Assembly: GCA_035079385.1 (NCBI GenBank)
Contig: JAVHKY010000001.1
Span: 6,697,501 to 6,761,500 of the forward strand
DNA length: 64,000 nt
Reading direction: 5' to 3'
Origin: Aspidiotus rigidus
Lineage: Eukaryota; Arthropoda; Insecta; Hemiptera; Diaspididae
A program made the translations under genes and the position numbers. Shown here in pieces: positions 10,758 through 22,773 of this stretch. Position 1 is the first letter of the stretch, and each line of letters opens with the position of its first letter. The notes below the pieces were generated by a model. That model was not told the origin of the DNA, did no database searches, and was given only the letters and a program-made list of their open reading frames with translations.

Positions 10758-13291
10758 ATGCCATCGCCTTGGGCAGCGCGTATTCTTCGTTATTTACGAA
10801 GTAAAATCATCTTATCGATCATTCTATTCTTATCTGCCATGTATTCGCTATATAGTTTCAGTATGAAGGTGAAACATTATTTCCTCGTATCAAAATCTTT
10901 TTTACATTGTAAAAAGTTTCACATTCGTCGGTATTACTAACGAAATTTTTTTCTCAGAATAACTCAGAAACCTCTGTACGCTCAAAAATTGACTTAGTGA
11001 AGTCGTTTCAAGATGATAAATTCATATGGAACACAAATACATCCGAAAGTAATATGGCAATGTATGTAGTCAGTTGTAAAAATTCTCAACAAGGTAAACT
11101 GCTGATCGCGGATGATCTCGGTAAATATTCTCTTTCTAACTACGTAATGCCTCTTATTTTTTCTCGAATTTCACAACAGAAATGATAATAGATGAGATCG
11201 AATCGTATCCTTCCCGTATTATTTATTTCGTGAATGTGGGCGTTGAATTAAGTATCTATCCAACAAAAAACCTTTTCTTCCGACAATGAATGTATTCATA
11301 AACAATTTTACGACCTCAGTTTTTTTCCCCCTTAAATCATATATCCATTTTGCTATATGATAATTTGAAGAAAAAAGGAACGAGTGATAAGTACGTATAT
11401 CCAAGTTTCAGGAATACCTCTTCAATAATGTTCGAAGGAGGAGGACGTTATAAAAATTTTTTTTCATGGGAGAGGGGTTCGATTTTGTTTTTATATAGAA
11501 TATTGTAGGGCGTAACAAATTGTATGGTAACCCCCCGCCCCCCCTCCACACACACATCCAGCAGTACTGAAAATCGTTCAAGTTACAAAAATCATTTATC
11601 TTCTGAGACACTCAGTATCATCATTTAGTAGTTGTTGACGTCATTTAATGGATTCACAATATTCATAAAACTCGACTACTCCATCCCTAAATTATTTAGC
11701 ACAAAAAAAAACTCGAACACTGTTTTTTTAACACGTCTTTATTTAAATCTTTACACCCTGTGTTCTCATTCTGACTGATGTAACTAAGTTCGACATTACT
11801 TTTTCTCTTCTCTTTTATAATTATAAACCTGTTTTTTGTTGGATGCAACAGCTGATTATGAATGTATCCTTTTTTAGGGAAACTGTTCATTTCATAGCAT
11901 GAACATTTCCCCAAAAATGAACTTAATTACAACTTACCACCCTGGCTCCGAATAAACGTACTTCAAACGTACTAACTAAAATATTATTGGTGATTTGCCC
12001 TTTTGTGTGAATCTCATCTTGCGTGTTTTTTAATTTCTCTAATTTTAGTATCATTACGATGTCTTATTGTATCATAATTCTGAAGATAAAAAACGGCTTC
12101 CGGAATCAAAATGATGAATGACGCCATTGGCGTGGTATGAGGAAAGCCAGGATGTCTCTGTTTTCCATGACGATCGATCCAAAATATGGACATTTATTGA
12201 AATATATAATGACAACTTGTCAATTTAAAATGAAGGGAATTGCAATCAAAACACTTCCATTCCATCAGTGTCACAAATAATGCCCAGCTATTCGCTCGAA
12301 TACTGTTGATAGAAAATATTCTTACTTATTGTTGTTTCTGTTGAAGAAAGTATTATGGATCATTAGGAAGAAGTAGATGTACGAAGTTATAATTTTTTCA
12401 TTTTGTTATTACCCTCATCTAGGTCATCTTTGCCGACGTTCCGACGTTTTACCCAACGGCTGTTGTAACACTACCGTCTCATTTACAAAACGTTATGTTT
12501 GCGATTCTTGCCTTCCAAATAATTGCTGTGAAATATACGAACATTGTTTGTCTTGTTGTATGAATCCAGATAAAGTATGTACAGTTGTAAAGAATTTATT
12601 AATACGTTTGTACCTTTGTTTTGTTCATCAGCTCACATTGATTTGACTATGCCTTTTTGTACAGGAAATTTTTATACAATTTTTTTTTTTCCTACCAATT
12701 ATTATTGCAAACGTGCTCCCAAATTTACAATCGACTTTTTCTATTATACTATCATTATGTTACAATTCATACGTTTCTGAGCGAAAACAAAACACGGTTT
12801 CAATCATTATTCTGTCTCAATGCGAGCTTTTTTTCAAGTAATATTATTGTAAATACTATACTATTCTTCATAAATTATTTTTTCGTCTATGGATGTTTGT
12901 AAGTAAGTTGGCATGTGTATCTTTTCTGCTCGTATTTCGCACAGCTTATGATGATGATTCAAAAATGTCAATTCTTACGCAACGGAAATTGAAAAGTATA
13001 ATTTAAATTTTGGTATCTGAACATTTTCTGAGGATATTTGAACTTGACGTAAATAGTCTACTGACCCAACTTATGTAATTTTTTTCTTAGAGACCCCTTA
13101 TAGAAAGTGTCTTGAAGAAACTGAGTTCGCGATTTCAATTTATTTTATTGGAGACCAAGGATCAGTTTGAATTGTGTTCAGTCAGATGTCGCACGAATTC
13201 CAAGAGCGTCTATCACGGTAATATGTATCGTCATCCCACTCACAAATATTGCTTCGGAGAACTACCGGAAAATGATGACACAATTTCTTGA
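10758..13291 (+). CDS. SPRING1: SREBP-regulating gene protein (SPRING, C12orf49 orthologue)
   Basis: Four exons in phase: 10758-10868, 10958-11120, 12423-12574, 13091-13291; 208 residues (human 205). A single membrane segment lies near the N-terminus (about residues 15-34, IILSIILFLSAMYSLY), making a Golgi type II protein. The luminal part has the family's cysteine clusters: NGCCNTTV, CDSCLPNNCC, CLSCCMNP and FELCSVRCRTNS, ending near KYCFGELP. In vertebrates SPRING is needed for site-1 protease function and so for SREBP cleavage. Here that role is inferred from orthology. Cysteine spacing and length match the family. Confidence 0.92.
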
Positions 13292-16200
13292 ATTTTCAAC
13301 ATCTCGTCTAAGGTAAATCTGAAAATAATATCATAATTCTAAGATGCAGAAGTAAGAGAATTGCGTGAGTACGGAAGTTTCTATACACTGATTCTAAGGA
13401 ATATTTCGTAAGATTCGCTCTCACCCGGATGATCTTCTGAAAATAGACGTTGACGACAGATTTTGTGGTATTGGTCGATACAAACAATTGTTCAACGTAG
13501 GATGAGAAGCATATTCGGCAAGATTTGAACAAAAATTGCCTGTCTTCATATCATGTTGTTGATGCTCATGAAGAGTGGAGATCGAACTTGATTTGTTTAT
13601 TGTAACTCTTTCCCCTCCTCGCCATCCACGGGCTAGACGCTTTCTTAGGGTGCATATAGGGTTGATAGAAGAGAATACACGAAAACTATTACTCATTAGT
13701 CTTTGTGAACTCATTTAAAGCCAGTTTCATATAATGCAATGTATATTATGGCAAATTGGGAAACAAAAAATTATTCAAGAAGCGCAAGTTGAAATTCCTT
13801 TTATCAGATTTGACATTTTTTTTTTCCCGACTTTCAGATTATAGGTAACAAAATACAGAAAGAATGATTGAGCAATATGTAGTGCAAACTTGAAGTAGCC
13901 TTTCGTTTTCTCAAAGAATGCCAAAGATGAGACACCATTCTTGGTAAACTACAGTATAATTCAATCAATTCAGTGCGTGCATGGATCGTTTAATGTTTAG
14001 ATCTTTATTTCGTTTTTATTTATTTCATTTTTAAGAGAAAGGACATCTGTGAAATTCCTTCTTGTCCAAGTACGAACCTCTACCATGAGCAGCATATCAA
14101 TTTCTTTCTCGAATTTCACCTTTGTAAAGAAGATTAGAAGTTAATCAGGAAGAACTCGACATCATTACATGAACGGGAAGAAGTTATGAAGAACCCGAAG
14201 TTTTATAGGTAAAAAACTGAGATAATATTATATGAAAACTTTGAACAAAGATGTAATTTCTAATGGACCTGCATATTTTTCACTGAAGAAGGAAGAAGAG
14301 AAAGTAAAATGTTGGTGTGTTCTTCTATAGAAACAGAATTCTTTGCAATAATATTATTCCCAGAACCTATATACTGTTCAAGATATTTTGAAAGGCTGTT
14401 CGGCTTTTCTATTTCTTTCAGTTGTACATTTGAAATACTTATTTCAAAAATGTAACTCGTTTGTTTGTCTGTCGTAGGAATAGTACGTAACTGTTATGGT
14501 TCTATTCTTTTGGGGTTTGAAATAACTCGCGAAGAAGATATGATAATGTGGAGGATATATTAAGTAGAGAATATTATTATCGATGAGTATCAATTTTCGA
14601 TACTCTCGTGATCCAGTCCAGTGAACGTGGATGCAATATGAAGAATTTCAGCTTATTGGAATAGTTTGAAATTGATACTAAAGCGTTGTTCGAGCTCGTG
14701 AAGCAAAAATTTAAATGGGTTTCTTAGACGTGATCAGTATCTGTGGAAATTCGAATGTGTGTACTCGTTTAAGACCGTTTTGAGAAACTTCTATTGTAAC
14801 GAAAAAAAAAAAAAAAAAAGGAAAAAAAGATCTAAATTGTATTGTATCTAAAAATTCAATCTTCCTATTTTTTTCTTCAATGATATTATTTTTTGGAAAT
14901 GAATGTAATGCCAAATACTGACTCGATGATGTGTCCATTACTTAAGCCTATGAACTGTCAAATCTGATAAGTGTTGTATGCATAGTAAAGGTACTAAAAT
15001 ATTCAAAATAAATACATAGGTACTAAATTTCTACAATTAATTTTCATCCGCAATAGTGACGCTGACTATACTGTATTTTCGGATCATAGAATGAGAGTTC
15101 GACAGTTTTTCTGGATATTGTTGTGAAAATAATTTAAAGAAAACATGACGCGAAAATATTAATGCTGAGCGCGCATGAATGTCTTTTTCTTCCGAAAGGA
15201 AAAAAATTGAATCAGAAGGAAAGGAATGCCAAGAAAAATTGACTAGAAAAAAAAATACAACAAATAATGAGTCTATTGTGATGAAGGTCTATACCCATAT
15301 TTTGTTGATCATGAATCAGGCGGGTAAAACTTTGAACATTTCTGTTCGATTTCATGAAAGGAAGCAGATTATTTTGCGGAATTTAATAATTTGACGCTCT
15401 TTAAGGAAAAAAAAACAAGCACGTAAAATCACTTTGTAGTTGATTCAAATTATGACCTAAAAATAAAGTCATAAGATAGGCTCCTTACAAGTAGACACCA
15501 TGAGTCATGAGAATGCGATTGGCGGTCATTTTTCATAGTTCTCAACATAATTAACCTAGATACGGACTGTTATCTTATTGTTGTCTGAAATAAACATATT
15601 TTTCTCGCTACTGTCTTCCAACTTGACAATCATTGTTCAACTCACCATCAATGAAAGGCCACAGAAACTGGTTTTTATTAGGAATATTTATCCATAGTAA
15701 TAATAATATTAACAGTAATAACGATAATAATATTATTGACAACTCAAAGATGACGTCAAATCGTGTCCTTAGCTTCATTATTTAACTATTCTTAGGTTTT
15801 TATAATTCAATTCAAATTGTCAATTTCAAATTTAAAAATTCAGTCGCAGGAATTTAAATCAAAATACCTACTGCAATATTTCCTTATTTGCTTCCTACAA
15901 CTTATTTTATAGCTTACTAATAATTTACCTAATAATTAAACGTGCATATAAGTTGGTTTAGCTTTCAGCATGTAGGTACAATTTAGAGGAAAATTTCAAT
16001 AAACCTACACACGAATTGCTAAATGAGGATGATTGAAAATTTCTATTCAAATTTTTTTTTCTTAGAAAATAGGTTTATTCAAAATAAAAATAAAAATTAT
16101 TATTGTAAAAAATATGTATTTAATTCTAAATCCTATTGCCATACAAAATAACAAGAAATTCGCCCATCACAACAACACTAGGGCGCTGTTGTTTTTTTGA

Positions 16201-18391
16201 AGTACCTTCCTATCTACAATTATAGTTGAAAAGTAATGAACCGTTGATCTGTTTACAACTTTTTGAATCAAACCACCGGGAAAGAACATGACAGGAAAAC
16301 TGTCATTTTAATCTTTATTTTAACCCATATAATACACTAAATGACCTGATATTGTATAGGGATAAGTACAAAGTATATTTTATGACTGGCTACAGGGGTC
16401 CGCAGTCTCCATCAACAGAAGTGAATTTGATGTGTCCTATTATTATAAGCAGCTATAATCAAACTAAATGGAGCCATACAGTGATTGCGTGTAAAACTGT
16501 TGAATGTGTAGGACGCTTCGACCTATATCTGAAATATAAAAATATCAATTTGAGGATTAAGTTAGTTGTTTTTGTTTTAGGCTATATGATATTGAAATAT
16601 TTTCATATGAAAATTATGCGTGGCTTTGGCTCTTTTCAGACTTGAACAGGGTTGAAAGAGCAGTGTAGACGTATCTTTCCAAGAAATGATGCCATGTATA
16701 ACGAATAGTGCAAATAAAATAAAAAATTCAGCAAAGCTGAAACGTTGACATGGCTACGATGTGGTCCGGGCTGGTATCGGCCACTAGGCCCACCTAAAAG
16801 AAATTTCGGCCTCGACTGTGGTCCTCAATAGTTCCATACAGATAAGAGAATTAAATTGGATGGTAGGTACCTATCAATTTTATTCAACACCGTGTTGACC
16901 TCGTAAAATCAACTACAAATGATGAAGAAAAAGTTGAATTGGCATACCCTTGGATTGCGTATTAGATTGCCCACATACCTGTTTTTTGATGGGAGTAAAT
17001 ATTTATACACTCTGATTTCCTGGAGTAATTATTGAGTACCTACCCTATGTTGTAGGATGGATGTTATGATCCAATGAGAGTTTGGAGCAAGAATAAGACC
17101 GCCACCATTTTGATGATATTGCAGGCGCATTAAACCTGGGTAGTGCCTCAGAGAATTTTAAAGATCCAACAGGAGGTTTCAAAATCTGTTATTTATAAGT
17201 CATGTTTCTATGTAAAATGTACTTCCCTAATCAATTCTCAGGGGTCGAATCAAATACAGGGAAACAAGTATCACCTCTTTCAATTTCTTACGAATTTCGG
17301 ATGGGAGGGGGTAACGGGTCTCTTGCAATGGAACAAAAGTTGTGAACGAGCAACAAGCAATGGGAAATCCAGTGATCAGAATCAGATTACCAGTTTTTAT
17401 CTGTGTGATTCGAAAATGTCCTTTACAATGACTTACAGCCTGAAATTTTAGGAACGTTGATTAGGAATGGGATGATACGCGAGTCGATTTGGGCAACGGG
17501 AACAAAATTTTCTGTTTAGTTTGCTCAAATATCAGTTTGTGCTTTGTACTTTGCTCGCTGTCAACATTTCTTCCATTCCAGGAGACTCCTACGGCTATAA
17601 TGATTTCTGAATTACATTAGGTGCTGGGAATGGAAATACAAGTGTGTGCAAAAATAATAATACCGGTAACCACACCGATGCTTCGACAGAATATGCAGGA
17701 TGGTTTTCAATAAAAATAACCAATGGTAATATTTCAAATTGCAAAGGCAATTGAACCAGTTTGTGATTCTCGTTTTTGATCGTGAACAAGGTTCTTTTAC
17801 CTGATTTAGGTTGTCTGTGACCCTGTAGGTATTGATTAACGTTACACTTCTTGAGAAGAATGGAAAGAAGAGTGGAACAATGAAATCAGCAAAGCGACAG
17901 TGAAAAGTAGCATTAACAATTCCAGAAACAATAGAAGATTTCTGAAAAGTAGTTCTCGTTTCCTATGTTGTCTGAAATATAAAATCGAATTATTAATTGA
18001 TGCCGGTAGGTACCGAAATGAGTGGCACTGCCACTGCCGAGTGACTCTGTTGCTGTGTTGCACTTGCAGTTGACTATTTAATCGACGATCAGGCAAACTG
18101 TATCTTTGAACGATGGTGCGAGTGTGAAAATCGGATATCGAAGAAAAATTATGATCTGGGAAATTAGAGCTTTACTATCCCTGCGATGAATACTTTTCTC
18201 TTCATTGTGTTGAAATGAACATTGGATATACGACGTCAAAATTGGATGAGGAGTTATCCCTGTCAAAAAGGAAGGTAGCCGATCAACGTCATTCTTATGG
18301 AACGGGTGCCCTTTTGACGGGTAACTTCTCAAATGACTACTTATTGTTATTGACAATAATATTGACTACCGTGAAATTGGCATTTGCAAAG
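13292..18391. other. Long region without a recognised gene
   Basis: No open frame with family resemblance or coherent splicing was found on either strand. It begins with the 3' untranslated region of SPRING. A run of 18 A lies at about 14802-14819. Around 16741-16830 a short more G/C-rich patch (GGTCCGGGCTGG and neighbours) stands out from the A/T-rich background without a clear function. Confidence 0.45.
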
Positions 18392-18631
18392 AGGCGGCGT
18401 AACCTACACGAGGTAGCGCTAGTTACAGAGGTGATCATGGATTTCTTTCTTATAGACCAAATACATGTGTTAGTCCAAACGAATTTTCTGAAGTTAAGTT
18501 ATTTGACTTTTACACAAGAAAAGTGTGGGAATCAAAGTTCTAGAGAATTCTGAAACGAACATTTTTTGTGATAAACAATTTTTTCTAAAGCTCATACTTG
18601 AATTGGAAAACAGAATTGAAAAACTGTTCGG
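18392..18631 (-). repeat. Truncated copy of the GGCGGCGTAAC repeat
   Basis: It starts at the terminus GGCGGCGTAACC and runs as a diverged reverse-complement copy of about 240 bp of the element at 58462-58775, sharing blocks such as GGTAGCGCTAGTTA, GGTGATCATGGATTT and AATTTTCTGAAGTT. The opposite terminus is missing, so the copy is truncated. The plus-strand open frame 18215-18553 is largely made of this repeat. Confidence 0.75.
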
Positions 18632-21041
18632 ACTTTTCATCAACTATAAGTACATACAATCGCTGGAAGCGTGCTTATATATACCGAGAGGCGCGTTCTC
18701 GATCACTTCACAGAGTTCAGATCACATTTTGAATTGCACGAATCAAGCGTCTAGTATCATACAATAGATTTTTTTTCCATTTGTTTTTCAAATTGGGTCT
18801 AATTACTGGTAAAAGAACGTACATCCGTCGGATGTTAATAGGCTAGTCGATTTTCGTTCAGGAAGGGTGAAAAAAAAAAAGGAGAAAGTTACCAAGCCTG
18901 ATCCTTTCTATAGCCTTTTCTCAACGTGAACAGGCTATTGAGCCTAATTGTTTTTCAATCCAACTATAATGATTCAGAAAACAATACGGAGATTATATCA
19001 CTTCACGAAGCAGAGTACCATTCTGAAAATTTGACTATTACAGAAATCGTACAATATTTTTGCCTCCAGTTTGCACGAGAACCTATATTTTTGAGAAATA
19101 TTTGAAACTGGTTCTGGACGATTCATTTTCAGAAACAAATTTGATAGCGGACCTACCATCAGTATCACTCAGTTCTAGATTGGAATGAAATAACGATCGG
19201 AAAGTAAAATCAAACCATAATAAAAGAACAAAAGTTTTCGGGACAGCTTTTTTTCTCCTTCTCTTTAGCTCTCTCTCTTCCCTCCTTTGCACCCCCTCTC
19301 TTTTCTTTTTCTCGAATTCAGAATGACTATAAAACTTTGACTGGGCTTAATCATCATTAATTTATTCCAGTACTTCTACATTCATCGATCGTGTGAAAAG
19401 CAACTATTCGCACTAAGATAAGCCTACTCACCTGAACTTGAGATAACCAACATTCCACGCAAAATCGTCTTCCAAATCCCAGTTGATATTGTTCGGGAGG
19501 CGGTATTTCTTAATTATTGTGCCATACTGCGAGAATTCATCTGTTTCGGCAGGTATTTGTATATGAACACAATTAGGTTTTCCCATTAAATTAAAAATTG
19601 CACGAAAAAGAATAACGATAGGTAGCGGAGTGCAGAGAAGTTGCTGGGACAGACGATTTCAGGTACTATAGACGTTAAGATGAGGTAAAAAATTCTAGCC
19701 TCACACGAGAGAATATAGATAAGAGTATTGTTTTTTCTTCTTTCCCGATCAGGTTAATTTTCTACTCAACGAGACATCTGATAAAATTGTAGACTTTATC
19801 AAATGTATTACGAAGATCGAAGATAAGAAATGAAGTTTTTATCGGATCCATCTACTATATACTATACTCAAGGAGAAAACTACGACGTATTCTAGGCCAC
19901 AACAATAGTGTTTTTTCATCAATAATATTGTTGCACAACGATATGTTGTTTAGAACTTATAAGTACCTAATCTTTTTTTTTCTTTCTTTCTTGTTCTCTT
20001 CCTAAATGTTTCTCCTATCATTTTCTCAAATTATCTGGCTACAATCTTCAACAAATAATTTTCATTTTGAAAGCAAAATTTACAATTCACGATCAACTTT
20101 TCCTTTTCAATATTGGATTTATAAAAGAGCTATATTTGAGTTTCATAATAACTGTCAACATGCGATCATACCCGCAAATTTGGTCAAACTGTCGTACGAG
20201 ACGCGTGAATAAAATATCAAGCTGCCTTATACGTCCAACTCGTAAGACATTTCTTCATAACTGCTTCTGAAAAAGCTGGGTCAACTTTTAGACGATCCTT
20301 GTCAACTTCGCGTCTGTATTTTCTCTGTACTTTTTTAATAAATTGGTTGAGAGAGGCAGACGGAAAACTTAAGGGAAATTATATAAAAATTTCTTCGACG
20401 TTCTATATCGTTATGCATAACTCCTTCGTTTAGTTGTATAGAATGTACTACATTCTTTTATTTGGAATTGTTTTTTTGACAGGTTGGAAAAAATTTGTTT
20501 AGGAGGGAATGTTCAGGGAGATACATGAAAAGGTTTAGACTTGTGCTGTAGACTTCAAAAAGTTTCCTAATTGACTATCAAAATTAAATGAATAAGATAA
20601 TAATAATAATGATACTTTATAAGACTTTTCATTTGAAACCTTTCGTCGAAAAAGGTATCATCAGAAATACATGACCAAAGAAATTGAAATCGAAAAATCC
20701 CCTCACAAAACAGAATTCCAGCTTGCCTCAATAGACATAATTGACGAAAAAGACTCATCTCTTCTGGAAAGGTGGAGTAGCCAAAATAAAATAATATAAA
20801 AACTTATTCAACATTTCGTACCTATGAATTTTTAAAAATTCATTCACGAGGGCACGTTTAAAAAAAAAATGTAAGAAGTCATCCTTTTTCTAAGCGAGTA
20901 TGACGAATAAAGCAGAAAGCTTTCCAATCAAAAACCGAATAAAACAAAAATTGGAAAATAATTTAATTCGTACAAATATTACAATTGTGCTCGAGTATCA
21001 AGGTACTTTTACGAAACTAAATAGCCATTGGTTTCGAATTT
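18632..21041. other. Region without a recognised gene
   Basis: A/T-rich sequence with scattered T-runs. No supportable coding exon, RNA gene or intact repeat was seen. Confidence 0.45.
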
Positions 21042-21047
21042 TTTATT
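21042..21047 (-). terminator. Possible poly(A) signal of the 21.2-21.9 kb gene
   Basis: Minus-strand AATAAA about 195 bases past the stop codon at 21243. It supports a transcript ending here, but such hexamers are common in A/T-rich DNA. Confidence 0.35.
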
Positions 21048-21242
21048 AATCATGACTAGGAAGCTGTTAAAATGTTATTTCACACGCTCATACATAATGC
21101 AAAATTGTCGCCTCATTTTACCGATATTGAAGTATTTACGAACTATGATTATTTGATTTCCGCACTATCAACTATCAAATAAAAACATCATCAAAATAGA
21201 TGTTTATCACCTAATTCACCAAAAGATGGCATATTTTTATAC

Positions 21243-21940
21243 TTATTTGCTGGGCGAATTCTTCCAAAAGTTCCAATAACCGACCGACCACCAGGGATTG
21301 TTTTCCTCAATTTCTAAATTTTTCATACCAATAAGGCTAGAATCATTCTTCTCATCGGAACATGCATTACATTGATCCTCAAGTAGGGCAACTGTATCCA
21401 TACCCAAATCTTGAACATGACTGAATATGTCAGAGCATCTACAAGCAGCAACGAGAACGATCTGAAATAATAACTTTAGGTACGACATGTAATCAATGGC
21501 ATTTATCATACACGTTATTTTTAAGTTACTTACTCTATCAACATCAAACCATTCACCCCTCGATCTCTAATAGGATTCCTACAATATCCGCTAATGCATC
21601 GTTTAGTCATGAAGACAACTTGAAGCGAATCTATGGTCACATTATCATCCACGGCGCTCAAATCACAGGTCGAATTCTTTTCAATTTTCTCAATGATGAC
21701 ATGAGAAGGAATACTCAATGTTTGGGGATATTTCCAGATCATCTTCACTAAAAAATTTTGTAAAGTATTGTAGCACTTCGAACACAAAAATCCATTCATA
21801 AAATTTAAAACTTCAGATTAGAAACGAACGACTCGGAAAAAAGTATTTCACTTGTACGCACCTTCACTATACGATTCATCTACAAAATGGGTCAAATTTA
21901 TCAAAACTTCCAACGCGAAGAAACGAAATGGCCATTTCAT
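21243..21940 (-). CDS. Unrecognised small cysteine-rich protein, predicted three-exon gene
   Basis: Predicted exons: 21940-21862, 21747-21557, 21461-21243; 162 residues, in phase through all junctions. I do not recognise the family. The N-terminus (MKWPFRFFALEVLINLTHF) could be a weak signal peptide, interrupted by an acidic residue. Seven cysteines follow in the arrangement STC, RC, GYC, ACRC, QCNAC, and CISGYC then ACRC recalls secreted cystine-knot hormones without matching one I know. The C-terminus is aromatic (NNPWWSVGYWNFW). Splice sites are ordinary: GAAG/GTGCGT, TTTTTTAG, GGG/GTGAAT, TTTCAG. The second donor was chosen to keep the frame; GATAGA/GTAAGT is stronger but shifts exon 3 into another frame. 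It lies downstream of ARMC8 on the same strand. The existence of the gene is inference from open frames and splice sites. Confidence 0.45.
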
Positions 21941-22773
21941 TCTTGAAAAAAATGATATCTGTACAGAGCTAACATGAAATAGACACCTCAAGTTCCTATT
22001 TACTTAGTTCGCAATGATAGTTTTGGAGTTCAGGTAAAAGTTTTTCTTCAGTAATATTGCTATCAATTTTTGGTTTCAATAAGCGAGTAAAATGAATAAA
22101 ATAAATATCATAATGACAATTATTCATTAATATACGACGTTTTTCGTCAGATGGAAAAGCGTCATGAAGTTGATATTGTTGATCGATATCTTTTCTCTGA
22201 GAAGAGGCGAAATGTACGAGAAATAAGCGAGTGAAAATGTAGCATGAGAGGGGTGGAGACCCGTCATCACGTCTTGAAGCTATATCTTCATCTAATTTTG
22301 ATCTAAAACGATAGGATAAGACAATTTAGTTTCTGACATTCTCGAGTGGAGATTTTTCGAAGTGATAACGATTTTTCTACGAATAGGCTTAGACTCTCGT
22401 CCTACGTTTAGATAGATGGTGACTAAAGAGGAATCAAAAAATTTTAAGATTGAGAATACCACGAAGAACAATAACACAACATGGTAGTTAAACGCAACAT
22501 ACTGTATTTAAAACGGATATAAATTGTCTGTCATTTCGATTACCATCGATCTTAATTTCAGAGAAATAACAAATGCGATCAAATATTGAAAAACGATTCA
22601 GCAACCGAAAACTACCTCCATTTTTCAAAGAGTATTTGTTCGACAACTCTGTAACTGTAATATATGGTCAAAATCACTTGTACGTAAAGAGATATAGCTA
22701 CAATTGCCAATACGATGAAGATAAGTCGATGCGCAACGGGAACGAGGCTTTATAGTATTTCATCAATTCGATT

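Noticed and set aside
16352..16645. 97-codon open frame in the 13-21 kb gap
   Set aside because: It begins at a non-ATG codon, resembles no family and has no adjoining exons; treated as chance.
17842..18356. Hydrophobic minus-strand frames (Leu-rich segment near 17900)
   Set aside because: Two overlapping unrelated frames with no splice logic; the Leu-rich run is expected from A/T-rich sequence.
18215..18553. 112-codon plus-strand open frame
   Set aside because: Its 3' half is the dispersed repeat shared with 58462-58775, where the frame is not conserved; no family match or splice partner.
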